Program-made: the position numbers and the translations under genes
Assembly (NCBI GenBank): GCA_015069295.1
Contig: SVIW01000005.1
Span: 1-64,000, forward strand
Direction of reading: 5' to 3'
DNA from: Clostridiales bacterium
GTDB lineage: Bacteria; Bacillota; Clostridia; Christensenellales; Borkfalkiaceae
Length of the DNA stretch: 64,000 nt
The notes under the pieces: model-generated
Seen by the model: only the letters and a program-made list of their open reading frames with translations
The model's database searches: none
Told to the model about the DNA's origin: nothing
In this document: one piece after another, positions 49,876 to 57,716 of the stretch
How the letters are laid out: every line of letters starts with the position of its first letter
Numbering within the stretch: the first letter of the stretch is position 1

Positions 49876-51021
49876 ATGAAGACCCTTTCGCTCATCGGCT
49901 CGACGGGCTCTATCGGCAGACAAGTCTGCTCGGTCGTCCGCCGTTATCCCGAAAAATTTAAAATCGAAAGCCTCGTTGCCCATTCTTCCGCAGAACTGTT
50001 TTTGCAGCAGGTAACCGAGTTCTTGCCAAAATACGCCGTCCTCGTAGACGAAACCGCAGGCAAGCAGATTGCCGATAAAATCCCCGCGGGGGTGCGTTTT
50101 GCCTGTGGCGAAAAGGCGGCGGAAGAAGCGGTGGAATACGGCGAGATTGCCTTTATCGCCGCAACTGGCTTTGCAGGGCTGAAATATAGTTTAAAAGCCG
50201 CTCGTTTAAAAAAGGATATCGCCTTGGCAAACAAGGAGACTTTGGTTTGCGGCGGCGAGCTCGTAATGAACGAAATCAAGGGGGCAGGTATTCGTTTAAT
50301 GCCCGTAGACAGCGAACATTCCGCGCTTTGGCAGGCGTTGCATTTCCGCGCGGACGCGCCGTTTAGACGGCTGATTATCACCGCCAGCGGCGGACCCTTT
50401 TATTCGTATACCAAAGAGCAGCTGCAAACGGTTACGCCCGCCTCGGCGCTCAAACACCCCACGTGGCAGATGGGCGCGAAAATCACCATTGACAGCGCAA
50501 CATTGCTTAACAAAGGCTTTGAGGTGATCGAGGCGAAATGGCTGTACGACGCGCCTTTGGAAAAAATCCATACCATCGTGCAACCCGAAAGCATTATCCA
50601 TTCGATGGTGGAATTTGAAGACGGCGGGATTTTGGCACAGATGAGTTATCCCACGATGGAGCTTCCAATCCAGCTTGCCTTGACCTATCCCGAGCGTTTT
50701 GATTGCGGATTACAGCCCTTAGATTTTGAAAAATTGGGAAATATTCGCTTTTTGCCCTTGGAGCGCAAGCGTTTTCCTTGCTACGACCTTGCCTTGACGG
50801 CGGCGGAACAGGGGGATAACTACCCTTGCGCGTTGAACGGTGCGGGGGAAATTGCCGTCCGCGCCTTTTTGGAAGGACGGATAGCTTTCTGCTCGATTGC
50901 GGAAACTATAGAATACGCATTAGAAAAAACGGAGCGCGTTTGCCCCGACAGTTATGAGAGTTTACAAGAAACGGACGCGCGCGCGAGAATGCTGGCGCGG
51001 GAGTTTGTGGAAAGCAAGTAA
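49876..51021 (+). CDS. dxr: 1-deoxy-D-xylulose 5-phosphate reductoisomerase
   Basis: This 381-residue NADPH enzyme forms MEP, the first committed step of the non-mevalonate isoprenoid route. It has 'LIGSTGSIGRQ', 'ALANKETLVCGGEL', 'MPVDSEHSALWQAL' and 'HPTWQMGAKITIDSATLLNKGFEVIEA', giving the acidic metal site and flexible loop. Its product feeds the undecaprenyl synthesis of uppS in the same cluster. It has an AGGAGGG ribosome site; rseP follows after 15 bases. Confidence 0.97.
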   Translation: MKTLSLIGSTGSIGRQVCSVVRRYPEKFKIESLVAHSSAELFLQQVTEFLPKYAVLVDETAGKQIADKIPAGVRFACGEKAAEEAVEYGEIAFIAATGFAGLKYSLKAARLKKDIALANKETLVCGGELVMNEIKGAGIRLMPVDSEHSALWQALHFRADAPFRRLIITASGGPFYSYTKEQLQTVTPASALKHPTWQMGAKITIDSATLLNKGFEVIEAKWLYDAPLEKIHTIVQPESIIHSMVEFEDGGILAQMSYPTMELPIQLALTYPERFDCGLQPLDFEKLGNIRFLPLERKRFPCYDLALTAAEQGDNYPCALNGAGEIAVRAFLEGRIAFCSIAETIEYALEKTERVCPDSYESLQETDARARMLAREFVESK

Positions 51022-51036
51022 AAGGGAGAGAGAGTA

Positions 51037-52329
51037 TTGACAGTATATTTGTTGGCGACCTTCGGCGGGGTAATGAAAAGTATCGGCGGTATCGCGCTTG
51101 CCGTGGCGGTTCTGCTTGCTATGGTAACGATACACGAATTCGGACATTATATCGTCGGGAAAAGGTTGGGCTTTAAAATCAACGAGTTTTCCGTTGGGTT
51201 TGGTCCCGCGCTGTTAAAAAAACGCAGTAAAAAAACGGGCGAGTTGTTCGCTTTGCGCCTCGTTCCTTTGGGCGGGTACTGTGCGTTTGACGGCGAGGAC
51301 GAGGACGACGAAGAAGAGTCTCAAACGCCCTCCAAAGAAGCGGAGCCCTCTGCAGATTTAGAAAACGAAGGGGGCAGGGTAGAGAGTACCGAGGAAAAAT
51401 CGGTAGACGAACTGTTTACGGAAACGGAAATAGACGGCTCGGAGGAAGGAAAACCTGCCGAGGAAAAGCAAGAGGACGAATATCCCGAGCCTAAGGGCGA
51501 ACGGTTTAACAATCAACCCCCTTGGAAACGGATTTTGGTGTTGCTTGCGGGCGCGGTAATGAATTATTTGTTGGCGCTTACCCTCATTATTATTATGGTC
51601 GGGATTTACGGCGAGCCGATGTGTATAGCGATGCCGATCGATTATGAGGACGGTATGGTCGTTGAACACGAGGATTGGGAAACTCCCTACCTTTCGCAAA
51701 GGGATATCTTGTTGGAGATAAACGGGGAAGATATTTCGATGATAACCGACTGTATCGACGCGTTGCAGGGCAAAAAGGCAGGGGACGAAGTGCCCGTTAC
51801 CGTCCTTAGAAAGCGCGGCGAAGAATGGCAGGAAAAAGAAGTAATCCTCGTCTTGCAAGCGGACGCCGATTTTGAAAATATGGCGGATACGCAGGTTTTG
51901 GAAAACGTCCTGGGCTTAGAAATCTATACCACGACTCTGCAAAGGGGGTTTTGGCGCACGATTGGCGCGTCGTTCGAATATTCCTGGGAGATGGGTACGG
52001 CGGTCATTCGCTCTTTGGGCGAGTTGATAACGGGCAAACTGGGAGTAGACAGTATGGGCGGGCCCGTTACGACCATCACGACCACCGCGCAAGCCGCTAC
52101 GGTCAGTCCTTTTTCGTTCTTATATATCGCCTCGTTTATCGGCGTAAACCTCGCCGTCTTTAATTTGTTGCCAATTCCCGCGCTCGACGGCTGTAAAATT
52201 ATTTTTTGTATCATCGAATGGATTCGTAAAAAACCCGTCAATAGAAAGGTGGAGGCAATCATCCACTTTGCAGGCATTATATTCTTGTTCGGGTTCGCAA
52301 TCCTCGTGGATTTGTTGCAATTATTTTAG
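51037..52329 (+). CDS. rseP: RseP/RasP-like site-2 zinc protease with long acidic insert
   Basis: This 430-residue membrane metalloprotease has the HExxH site (HEFGH, residues 33-37) in the first TM, then 'LRLVPLGGYCAF'. A PDZ domain follows (about 200-280), and the C-terminal 'NLLPIPALDGCKI' supplies the third zinc ligand. Such proteases cut anti-sigma factors and signal-peptide remnants in the membrane. A roughly 65-residue Glu/Asp-rich low-complexity insert (about 86-154) lies between the first TM loop and 'FNNQPPWKR'. The start is a TTG with GGGAGAGAG upstream; the ATG at 51073 lacks a good site. Confidence 0.92.
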   Translation: MTVYLLATFGGVMKSIGGIALAVAVLLAMVTIHEFGHYIVGKRLGFKINEFSVGFGPALLKKRSKKTGELFALRLVPLGGYCAFDGEDEDDEEESQTPSKEAEPSADLENEGGRVESTEEKSVDELFTETEIDGSEEGKPAEEKQEDEYPEPKGERFNNQPPWKRILVLLAGAVMNYLLALTLIIIMVGIYGEPMCIAMPIDYEDGMVVEHEDWETPYLSQRDILLEINGEDISMITDCIDALQGKKAGDEVPVTVLRKRGEEWQEKEVILVLQADADFENMADTQVLENVLGLEIYTTTLQRGFWRTIGASFEYSWEMGTAVIRSLGELITGKLGVDSMGGPVTTITTTAQAATVSPFSFLYIASFIGVNLAVFNLLPIPALDGCKIIFCIIEWIRKKPVNRKVEAIIHFAGIIFLFGFAILVDLLQLF

Positions 52330-52359
52330 AAAATAATAAAAATAATAAAAAAATTCGCA

Positions 52360-52393
52360 GGTGTCAAGTATTTTTGCTTGACACCCTGTTTTT
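52360..52393 (+). terminator. Terminator of the rseP operon overlapping the next promoter
   Basis: Arms ggtgtcaag (52360-52368) and cttgacacc (52377-52385) are followed by CTGTTTTTT. The right arm contains the TTGACA -35 box of the ylxM-ffh promoter. Confidence 0.85.
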
Positions 52394-52406
52394 TATAGTG
52401 TATAAT
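52378..52406 (+). promoter_or_regulatory. Promoter of ylxM-ffh
   Basis: TTGACA (52378-52383), 17 bases, TATAAT (52401-52406), nested in the preceding terminator. Confidence 0.88.
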
Positions 52407-52436
52407 AGCGTAGGAAAATAGGTTGGAGGTTGAAAG

Positions 52437-52706
52437 ATGAAAGACGATTTGCAATTTCTTCAGCTCCTCGACCAATACTCCCCCCTTTTAACGAAGACGC
52501 AGCGGGAGATTGCCGACCTATATTTCAATTACGACCTTTCGCTTGGCGAGATTGCCGAGGAGAAAGGGGTGTCGAGGCAAAGCGTATCCGATTGCTTGCA
52601 AAAATGCAGAAAGCAACTCGAAAGCTATGAAGAAAAACTCGGTTTCGTACGCACGATAACCGAATTGCAGGCGCAAATCGAAGCGTTGCAGCAAACCAAA
52701 GGGTAA
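52437..52706 (+). CDS. ylxM: YlxM/p13-like HTH protein of the SRP operon
   Basis: This 89-residue protein has a sigma-region-4-like helix-turn-helix ('LTKTQREIADLYFNYDLSLGEIAEEKGVSRQSVSDCLQKCRKQL') and a C-terminal coiled coil. UPF0122 members sit directly before ffh across Firmicutes and have been linked to SRP GTPase function. It has a TTGGAGGTT ribosome site and lies 13 bases before ffh. Confidence 0.92.
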   Translation: MKDDLQFLQLLDQYSPLLTKTQREIADLYFNYDLSLGEIAEEKGVSRQSVSDCLQKCRKQLESYEEKLGFVRTITELQAQIEALQQTKG

Positions 52707-52719
52707 GGAGGAGATAAAG

Positions 52720-54039
52720 ATGGCGTTATTTGGCGGATTGTCGGAAAGACTCAATCATATATTCTCCAAACTGACCAAGCGCGGCAAATTGACCGAACTG
52801 GAAATCCGTACGGCAATGCGCGAAGTGCGCGTAGCGCTGTTGGAAGCGGACGTCAATTTAAAAGTGGCAAAACAGTTTATTGCCGAGGTTTCCGAAAAGG
52901 CGGTCGGGCAAGAAATTCTTTCCTCGCTCAATCCCGCGCAGCAGGTTATCAAAATCGTCAATGAAGAGCTGATCGAATTGATGGGCTCGAAAAACGCGAA
53001 GTTAGAGGTCTCGCCCAAGCTCCCGACCGTGATTATGATGTGCGGTTTACAGGGTGCAGGGAAAACGACGCTTTGCGGAAAGCTGGCGTTGCATTTGAAA
53101 AAACAAGGCAAACGCCCCTTACTGGTGGCAGGGGATATTTACCGTCCCGCAGCGATTACGCAGTTGCAAGTCGTGGGGAAAAACGTGCAAGTCGAAGTCT
53201 TTGAAAAGGGAACGCAAAATCCCGTCAAGACGGCAAGACAGGCAATCGATTACGCGCGTTCGATGAACTACGATACCGTGATTTTGGATACTGCGGGCCG
53301 TTTACAGATTGACGACAACCTTATGCGGGAGCTGGAAAATATCAAAAAAGAAATCGACGTAACCGAGACTTTGTTGGTGGTGGATTCGATGACGGGGCAG
53401 GAAGCCGTCAACGTAGCGGAAACCTTCAACAGTCGTTTGGCGGTTACGGGCGTTATCTTAACCAAATTGGACGGCGACACGCGCGGCGGCGCTTGTCTTT
53501 CCATCAAAGCGGTAACGGGCAAGCCGATTAAATTTATCGGCGTCGGCGAAAAAATGGGGGATCTCGAACCCTTCCATCCCGACCGTATGGCGTCCCGAAT
53601 TTTGGGTATGGGCGACGTGCTGTCGCTCATTGAAAAAGCGCAGCAGGCAATCACCGAAGAGGACGCGAAAAAGCTGCAACAAAAAATGCTGGCGAACACG
53701 TTTACCTTGACCGATTATCTCGAACAGTTTTCGATGATGAAGAAGATGGGCGGCGCGCAGGCGATGCTGTCTATGATGCCGGGGGCGGGGAAGTTAAAGG
53801 TCAACGAGGGGGATATCGACGAAAAGCGTATCGAACGCACGAAAGCGATTATCCTTTCTATGACCAAACAAGAACGCGACAATCCCTCGATTATCGACAG
53901 TAAAAGAAAACGCCGTATCGCAGCGGGTTCGGGTACGTCGGTGCAAGAAATCAATCAGCTTTTAAAACAGTTCGAACAAACGAAAATGCTGATGAAGCAG
54001 TTGAAGGGGAATAAGGGGAAGCTCCGCCTTCCTTTCTAA
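52720..54039 (+). CDS. ffh: Signal recognition particle protein Ffh (SRP54)
   Basis: This 439-residue GTPase has an N-domain, G1 'GLQGAGKTTLCGKLA', 'DTAGRLQIDDNLMRELE', 'TKLDGDTRGGACLS' and a methionine-rich M domain at the end that binds 4.5S RNA and signal peptides. It targets membrane proteins to FtsY and SecYEG. The gene has a GGAGGAG site and is followed by a dispersed repeat rather than directly by rpsP. Confidence 0.98.
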   Translation: MALFGGLSERLNHIFSKLTKRGKLTELEIRTAMREVRVALLEADVNLKVAKQFIAEVSEKAVGQEILSSLNPAQQVIKIVNEELIELMGSKNAKLEVSPKLPTVIMMCGLQGAGKTTLCGKLALHLKKQGKRPLLVAGDIYRPAAITQLQVVGKNVQVEVFEKGTQNPVKTARQAIDYARSMNYDTVILDTAGRLQIDDNLMRELENIKKEIDVTETLLVVDSMTGQEAVNVAETFNSRLAVTGVILTKLDGDTRGGACLSIKAVTGKPIKFIGVGEKMGDLEPFHPDRMASRILGMGDVLSLIEKAQQAITEEDAKKLQQKMLANTFTLTDYLEQFSMMKKMGGAQAMLSMMPGAGKLKVNEGDIDEKRIERTKAIILSMTKQERDNPSIIDSKRKRRIAAGSGTSVQEINQLLKQFEQTKMLMKQLKGNKGKLRLPF

Positions 54040-54044
54040 GAAAC

Positions 54045-54275
54045 GTGTTATATACTTCGCATTTCGGCGTCAAACTTTACGTTTTGCCTCGTTACGTACG
54101 TCAATGTACGCGCCTCGGCAAAGCCGCAGTTTTCCTTGAACTGCTCGTATCTAACCCGTTTCGTGTAACCGACAGGCAACATTGCAGTACGACGGAAGGA
54201 TAGACAAAACTGGATGCAACGGAACGTTGCCCGTTTCGTGTAACCGAGAAAAACCGTGTATAAGGGCGCATCTTA
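54045..54275. repeat. Dispersed intergenic hairpin repeat, copy B
   Basis: It has the same opening (ttatatacttcgcatttcgg), the palindrome with different but still complementary arms (54083-54099 TTTGCC...GTTACGTAC with 54106-54122 GTACGCG...GGCAAA), 'ccttgaactgctcgtatcta', two copies of cccgtttcgtgtaaccga, and 'ggatagacaaaactggatgc'. It closes with accgtgtataagggcgca. It fills the ffh-rpsP gap (54040-54340). No gene or clear promoter was seen in the gap. Confidence 0.75.
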
Positions 54276-54340
54276 AAACAACAACGGCGAAAGCCGTAAA
54301 AATAAGAAAAAATTTTTAAGATACTTTGGAGGTATTTATT

Positions 54341-54631
54341 ATGGTAAAAATGAGACTTTTCAGAATGGGCGACAAAAAGAACCCTATCTACCGTGTCGTA
54401 GTCGTTGACAGCAGAAAGGCTGCTACCGGCGAATACATCGATTGCGTTGGGCACTACAACCCCTCCGCAAAGACCGAACAGGTTACGATTGACAACGCAA
54501 AAGCGCAAGAATGGCTTGCAAAAGGCGTTCAGCCCACGGAAACGGTTAAGAACTTGCTCGTAAAAGCAGGCGCGATTGAAAAGAGCGCGAAACTCAGCCC
54601 TTCCAAGACGAAAGGCAAAAAATCCAAATAA
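54341..54631 (+). CDS. rpsP: Ribosomal protein S16
   Basis: The 96-residue 30S protein has the family start 'VKMRLFRMGDKKNPIYRVVVVDSR' and 'LGHYNP'-like 'VGHYNPSAKT', plus a basic tail. The start at 54341 follows TTGGAGG; an ATG five codons earlier is within the ribosome site. It heads rpsP-khpA-rimM. Confidence 0.97.
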   Translation: MVKMRLFRMGDKKNPIYRVVVVDSRKAATGEYIDCVGHYNPSAKTEQVTIDNAKAQEWLAKGVQPTETVKNLLVKAGAIEKSAKLSPSKTKGKKSK

Positions 54632-54651
54632 GCCGTAAATAGAGGTTTATT

Positions 54652-54915
54652 ATGTTGGAACTGATTAAATACATTGTCGGTCAGTTTGCCGAAGACAAGG
54701 AAAACGTCGAATACGTGGTCAACGAAAAAGACCGCGTAATCGAGGTAACCGTAGTGCTTTCCCCCTCCGATATGGGGAAGGTTATCGGCAAGCAGGGCAA
54801 GATTGCGAAAGCGATGCGTACCATCGTTCGTGCGGCGACGCCTGCAAACGAAAAGAGATACGTTATCGAAATCCGCGAACGCGGCGGCGAAGCGGTAGAT
54901 TCCGACGCCGAATAA
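54652..54915 (+). CDS. khpA: KH-domain RNA-binding protein KhpA
   Basis: The 87-residue single KH domain protein has the GxxG loop in 'MGKVIGKQGKIAKAMRTIVRAA'. KhpA pairs with KhpB/Jag and affects cell elongation and sRNA/mRNA binding in Firmicutes. It occupies its usual place between rpsP and rimM and is followed by a strong hairpin. Confidence 0.95.
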   Translation: MLELIKYIVGQFAEDKENVEYVVNEKDRVIEVTVVLSPSDMGKVIGKQGKIAKAMRTIVRAATPANEKRYVIEIRERGGEAVDSDAE

Positions 54916-54930
54916 AAGGCGCGAAACAAG

Positions 54931-54963
54931 AAAAAAGGCTTTCCAAGCGAAAAGCCTTTTTTT
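54931..54963 (+). terminator. Terminator after khpA
   Basis: Arms aaaaggcttt (54933-54942) and aaagcctttt (54951-54960) are followed by TTT, so rimM may have separate expression. The gap beyond holds ggggcaggtatgcgatgaa (about 54983), a copy of a recurring intergenic motif. Confidence 0.75.
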
Positions 54964-55036
54964 GGCATTTTTCAATACGAGGATGGGGCAGGTATGCGAT
55001 GAAATAGTTGCCAATCCTTAACAGCAAGGAGAAAAT

Positions 55037-55537
55037 ATGAATCGTCTTATCATCGGCGAAGTATTAAAACCGCAAGGAATTCGGGGGGAATTAAAGGTAA
55101 AAACCTTTACCGATTCTCCCGCGGACGTAAAAGCGTTTGGGACAGTATATATCGACGGCGAATCGTACAAAATCCTTTCCTTTCGGGTGGGAACGGACGG
55201 CGCGGTATATCTTGGCTTGCGCGGGATTCCCGACCGTAACGCGGCGGAGCTTTTCCGTGGCAAAAAAATAGAAGGCGACCGCGACGACGCGCCTCAGCTT
55301 AAAGAAGGGCAATATTATATCGTGGACATTATCGGGCTTTCCTGCGAGACGGAAGAGGGCGAAGTCCTTGGCACGGTCAAGGATATCAAGAATTTGGCTT
55401 CGGATATCTATACCATAGAAAAAGCAGGGAAAGAAATTCTGTTCCCTGCCGTAAAAGGTGTAGTTGTAAAAGTCGATTTGTCGGCGAAAAAGCTTATCGT
55501 CAATAAATCGATTTTCGACGAGATCGCCGTTTATTAA
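55037..55537 (+). CDS. rimM: Ribosome maturation factor RimM
   Basis: The 166-residue protein has an N-terminal RimM barrel ('IGEVLKPQGIRGELKVKTFTD') and a C-terminal PRC-barrel ('YYIVDIIGLSCETEEGEVLGTVKDI' ... 'LFPAVKGVVVKVDL'). It binds S19 and assists 30S head assembly. trmD, which normally follows in Firmicutes, is missing here; the stop codon overlaps the convergent thiT stop by three bases. Confidence 0.96.
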   Translation: MNRLIIGEVLKPQGIRGELKVKTFTDSPADVKAFGTVYIDGESYKILSFRVGTDGAVYLGLRGIPDRNAAELFRGKKIEGDRDDAPQLKEGQYYIVDIIGLSCETEEGEVLGTVKDIKNLASDIYTIEKAGKEILFPAVKGVVVKVDLSAKKLIVNKSIFDEIAVY

Positions 55538-56703
55538 TTTTTTTCGGTTTCTTTTGTATCGGTCGTTGTCCGTTTTGCTTTGCTTGTTTTTAAAACGGCG
55601 GCAACGAAGGATTTAGACGAGAGCACGAACGCCCCCGCGACGATCACCAACGCAACGTCAATAAACACGTACGAGTTATAGACAAGGCTGAAAACCCATA
55701 CGTTTTGCCCCTCTGCGGATACCGAAAAGGCGAATACGCCCGAAAGCACGTGGCAAAGGAAACGGAAACTACCCGCACAAATCCCGCCGAGTGCAAAGGA
55801 AAGCTGGGGGAAGCGTAATGCTTTTACGTTGTGCAAAAGTCCGGCAAGCCCAACGGCGGAAAAGGCGATCGGATAATCGAGCAAAAACTGCGCGGGATGG
55901 ATCAGCCAAGGGTCTTGTATGGCTTGCAGCGTGCCGTAGATCAGCCCGACGAATACCCCTTTTTTCGTGCCGAAAAGGTACGAATAGAGCATCAAAGGCA
56001 ACAAGCTGACGAGGGTGACCGAGCCGCCTTGCGGCATATCCCACAACTTGATGTAGGACAGAGCAAAGCTCATCGCCGTACAAATCCCCGCATAGGCAAG
56101 AGAACGGGAATCGAAGGAAAGCTTTTGTCTGTCGGAAAAAGCCAAAGTTAGAACTGCGACCACGGTGACGAGAGCGGAAAGATACAACGCGATCTGTTCT
56201 ACGCTCGCTTCGTCGGAATTGTAGTATCCGTCGTTTGCAATCTTTTGGTTGTAATATACGCCTATGCACACGAGCACGGCAATCAGCGTTGCGCCGCAAA
56301 CGAGTCCGCAAACAAGCCCAACCGTTTTTTTCGCGGCGGGTTTGTATACGGAAAGAATAGCAAACGCCGTCAAGGAAAGCAGTGATAAGGACGTGAATAC
56401 GAGCAGGGGCAGGAGGATAAACCGCACCAACGCTTGTTTATCCAGCCAGTTTTCCTCTGCGTAATCGTCGCTGTAATTTTTTGCAATATCCAACGCAAAA
56501 AAGACGATGCACAGGCATAGCAGGTATGAGACGACACCAAAAATCGCGGTTTTTAAGTATTTTGTGAAAACCGATCTTTTGAGGAAGAACAGCAACGCGC
56601 CGACGAGGATTGTGGCGAAAAGGACACCGATTGTCAACCAAAGCGCGATCGGTTCGAATTTTTCAACGGCGTAGGTCGTTGAAAGAAGGGAAGATAGAAA
56701 CAT
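55534..56703 (-). CDS. thiT: ThiT-like thiamine ECF transporter substrate-binding subunit with extra N-terminal membrane domain
   Basis: This 389-residue protein has a ThiT/YuaJ domain at residues about 197-365, with 'GGSVTLVSLLPLMLYSYLFGTKKGVFVGLIYG', 'AIQDPWLIHPAQFLLDYPIAF' and 'GLAGL'. ThiT is an S-component that captures thiamine and docks on the shared EcfA-EcfT module. Ordinary ThiT is about 190 residues; here about 190 residues with five hydrophobic segments precede it. The start at 56703 follows AAGGAGG. Control by a TPP riboswitch upstream strongly supports thiamine as substrate. Confidence 0.88.
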   Translation of the reverse strand: MFLSSLLSTTYAVEKFEPIALWLTIGVLFATILVGALLFFLKRSVFTKYLKTAIFGVVSYLLCLCIVFFALDIAKNYSDDYAEENWLDKQALVRFILLPLLVFTSLSLLSLTAFAILSVYKPAAKKTVGLVCGLVCGATLIAVLVCIGVYYNQKIANDGYYNSDEASVEQIALYLSALVTVVAVLTLAFSDRQKLSFDSRSLAYAGICTAMSFALSYIKLWDMPQGGSVTLVSLLPLMLYSYLFGTKKGVFVGLIYGTLQAIQDPWLIHPAQFLLDYPIAFSAVGLAGLLHNVKALRFPQLSFALGGICAGSFRFLCHVLSGVFAFSVSAEGQNVWVFSLVYNSYVFIDVALVIVAGAFVLSSKSFVAAVLKTSKAKRTTTDTKETEKN

Positions 56704-56755
56704 AAAAGACCTCCTTTTTCCGCCGTACGCGCTTTTCGAAAAAAGGAAAAGAAAA

Positions 56756-56785
56756 GCGCCCAAACCTTAAAAAAAGTGTGGGCGC
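56756..56785 (-). terminator. Riboswitch expression-platform terminator
   Basis: Stem gcgcccaaac / gtgtgggcgc (one mismatch), followed on the minus strand by TTTTCTTTT, between the TPP aptamer and thiT. Confidence 0.75.
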
Positions 56786-56837
56786 AAAGTCCTTCTTGAC
56801 AAACGGAGCACAAAAAGTGCGGCGTTTTGAAAAACGG

Positions 56838-56912
56838 TTATCAATCTCTCGCTCAAGTATTACCTTGCCGATTCCAATGGTATAATCTCAGCCTTTGTAG
56901 GGCACCCACGAC
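56838..56912 (-). promoter_or_regulatory. TPP riboswitch
   Basis: On the minus strand the leader reads GGGTGCCC...GGCTGAGA, then ...ACC..GG and GGTAATACTTGAGCGAGAGA, matching the two halves of the THI-box (GGGGTGC..GGCTGAGA and GGATAATxCCAGCGTAGGGA). Thiamine pyrophosphate binding should favour the terminator at 56756 and shut off thiT. Confidence 0.88.
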
Positions 56913-56935
56913 GGATCATTAAATTTTGTAATAAC

Positions 56936-56964
56936 AGTATACTGCAAAGCAAGGCGTTTGTCAA
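56936..56964 (-). promoter_or_regulatory. Promoter of the TPP riboswitch / thiT
   Basis: On the minus strand TTGACA (56959-56964), 17 bases, TATACT (56936-56941). Confidence 0.85.
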
Positions 56965-57004
56965 CGCTTTGCAAGAAAAAAATAAAACGAAAAGGAAAAA
57001 AATT

Positions 57005-57589
57005 ATGCGCCACGATTTTTACGCGTATATGGACAGAATGAAATACATCAAGCGTTGGCAGCTGATGCGTTCGACTAGGGAAGAGAATATTATGGAACAC
57101 TCCCATTCGGTTGCGCTGCTTTCGCACGCGCTCGTAACGGTGCACAACGAGGTATTCGGCGGCAGCGCCGACGTTTTGAAAACGGTGCTGTACGCAATGT
57201 ACCACGAAACCAGCGAGGTTATGACGGGGGATTTGCCCACGCCGATAAAATATTATAACAACAGCATTCACGGCGCGTATAAGCAGCTCGAAAAGAGCGC
57301 CTGTGAAAAAATCGTGGGGACCTTGCCTAAAGAAATGCAGGGGGAAATTGCTCCCTACGTCTTGGCGGACGAAACCAGCGTCGAATACCGCCTCGTGAAA
57401 GCGGCGGATCGGCTTGCCGCCTATATCAAATGCTTGGAAGAGCTTCGATCGGGCAATACCGAATTTGCAAAAGCGAAAACGAGCATAGAGGAGGACCTGC
57501 ACGCACGCAATCTTCCCGAAGTGGAATATTTTTTCGAGCATTTTATCGCTTCTTTTCAATTATCCTTGGACGAATTGGAGAGTTTATAA
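57005..57589 (+). CDS. YfbR-like HD-domain 5'-deoxynucleotidase with HE in place of HD
   Basis: The 194-residue protein closely follows E. coli YfbR: 'MKYIKRWQLMR' (Arg17-Trp18), 'MEHSHSVALLSHAL' (His32), 'AMYHETSEVMTGDLPTPIKYYN' (His67, Glu71, Asp76) and 'LVKAADRLAAYIKCLEEL'. YfbR hydrolyses deoxynucleoside 5'-monophosphates with Co2+/Mn2+. The Asp of the HD pair is Glu68 here, a conservative change to a metal ligand that may alter metal use. The start at 57005 has AAGGAA upstream. It is a lone gene, divergent from thiT. Confidence 0.88.
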   Translation: MRHDFYAYMDRMKYIKRWQLMRSTREENIMEHSHSVALLSHALVTVHNEVFGGSADVLKTVLYAMYHETSEVMTGDLPTPIKYYNNSIHGAYKQLEKSACEKIVGTLPKEMQGEIAPYVLADETSVEYRLVKAADRLAAYIKCLEELRSGNTEFAKAKTSIEEDLHARNLPEVEYFFEHFIASFQLSLDELESL

Positions 57590-57716
57590 CTACCGCTTCT
57601 TTCCTCTTTCTTCACCGAATTTTCAAAAAACTATAAAACGTTGAACGAAAAGATAGGGTATACTAAAAGTTAAGAGAAATTATTGTGTAAAATCAACTGC
57701 ATTATCGGAGGACGAT

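Noticed and set aside
54101..54508. A 135-codon minus-strand frame containing repeated SVTRNG
   Set aside because: It is translated from dispersed repeat DNA (gtttcgtgtaacc) and overlaps rpsP; the peptide repeat merely mirrors the DNA repeat.
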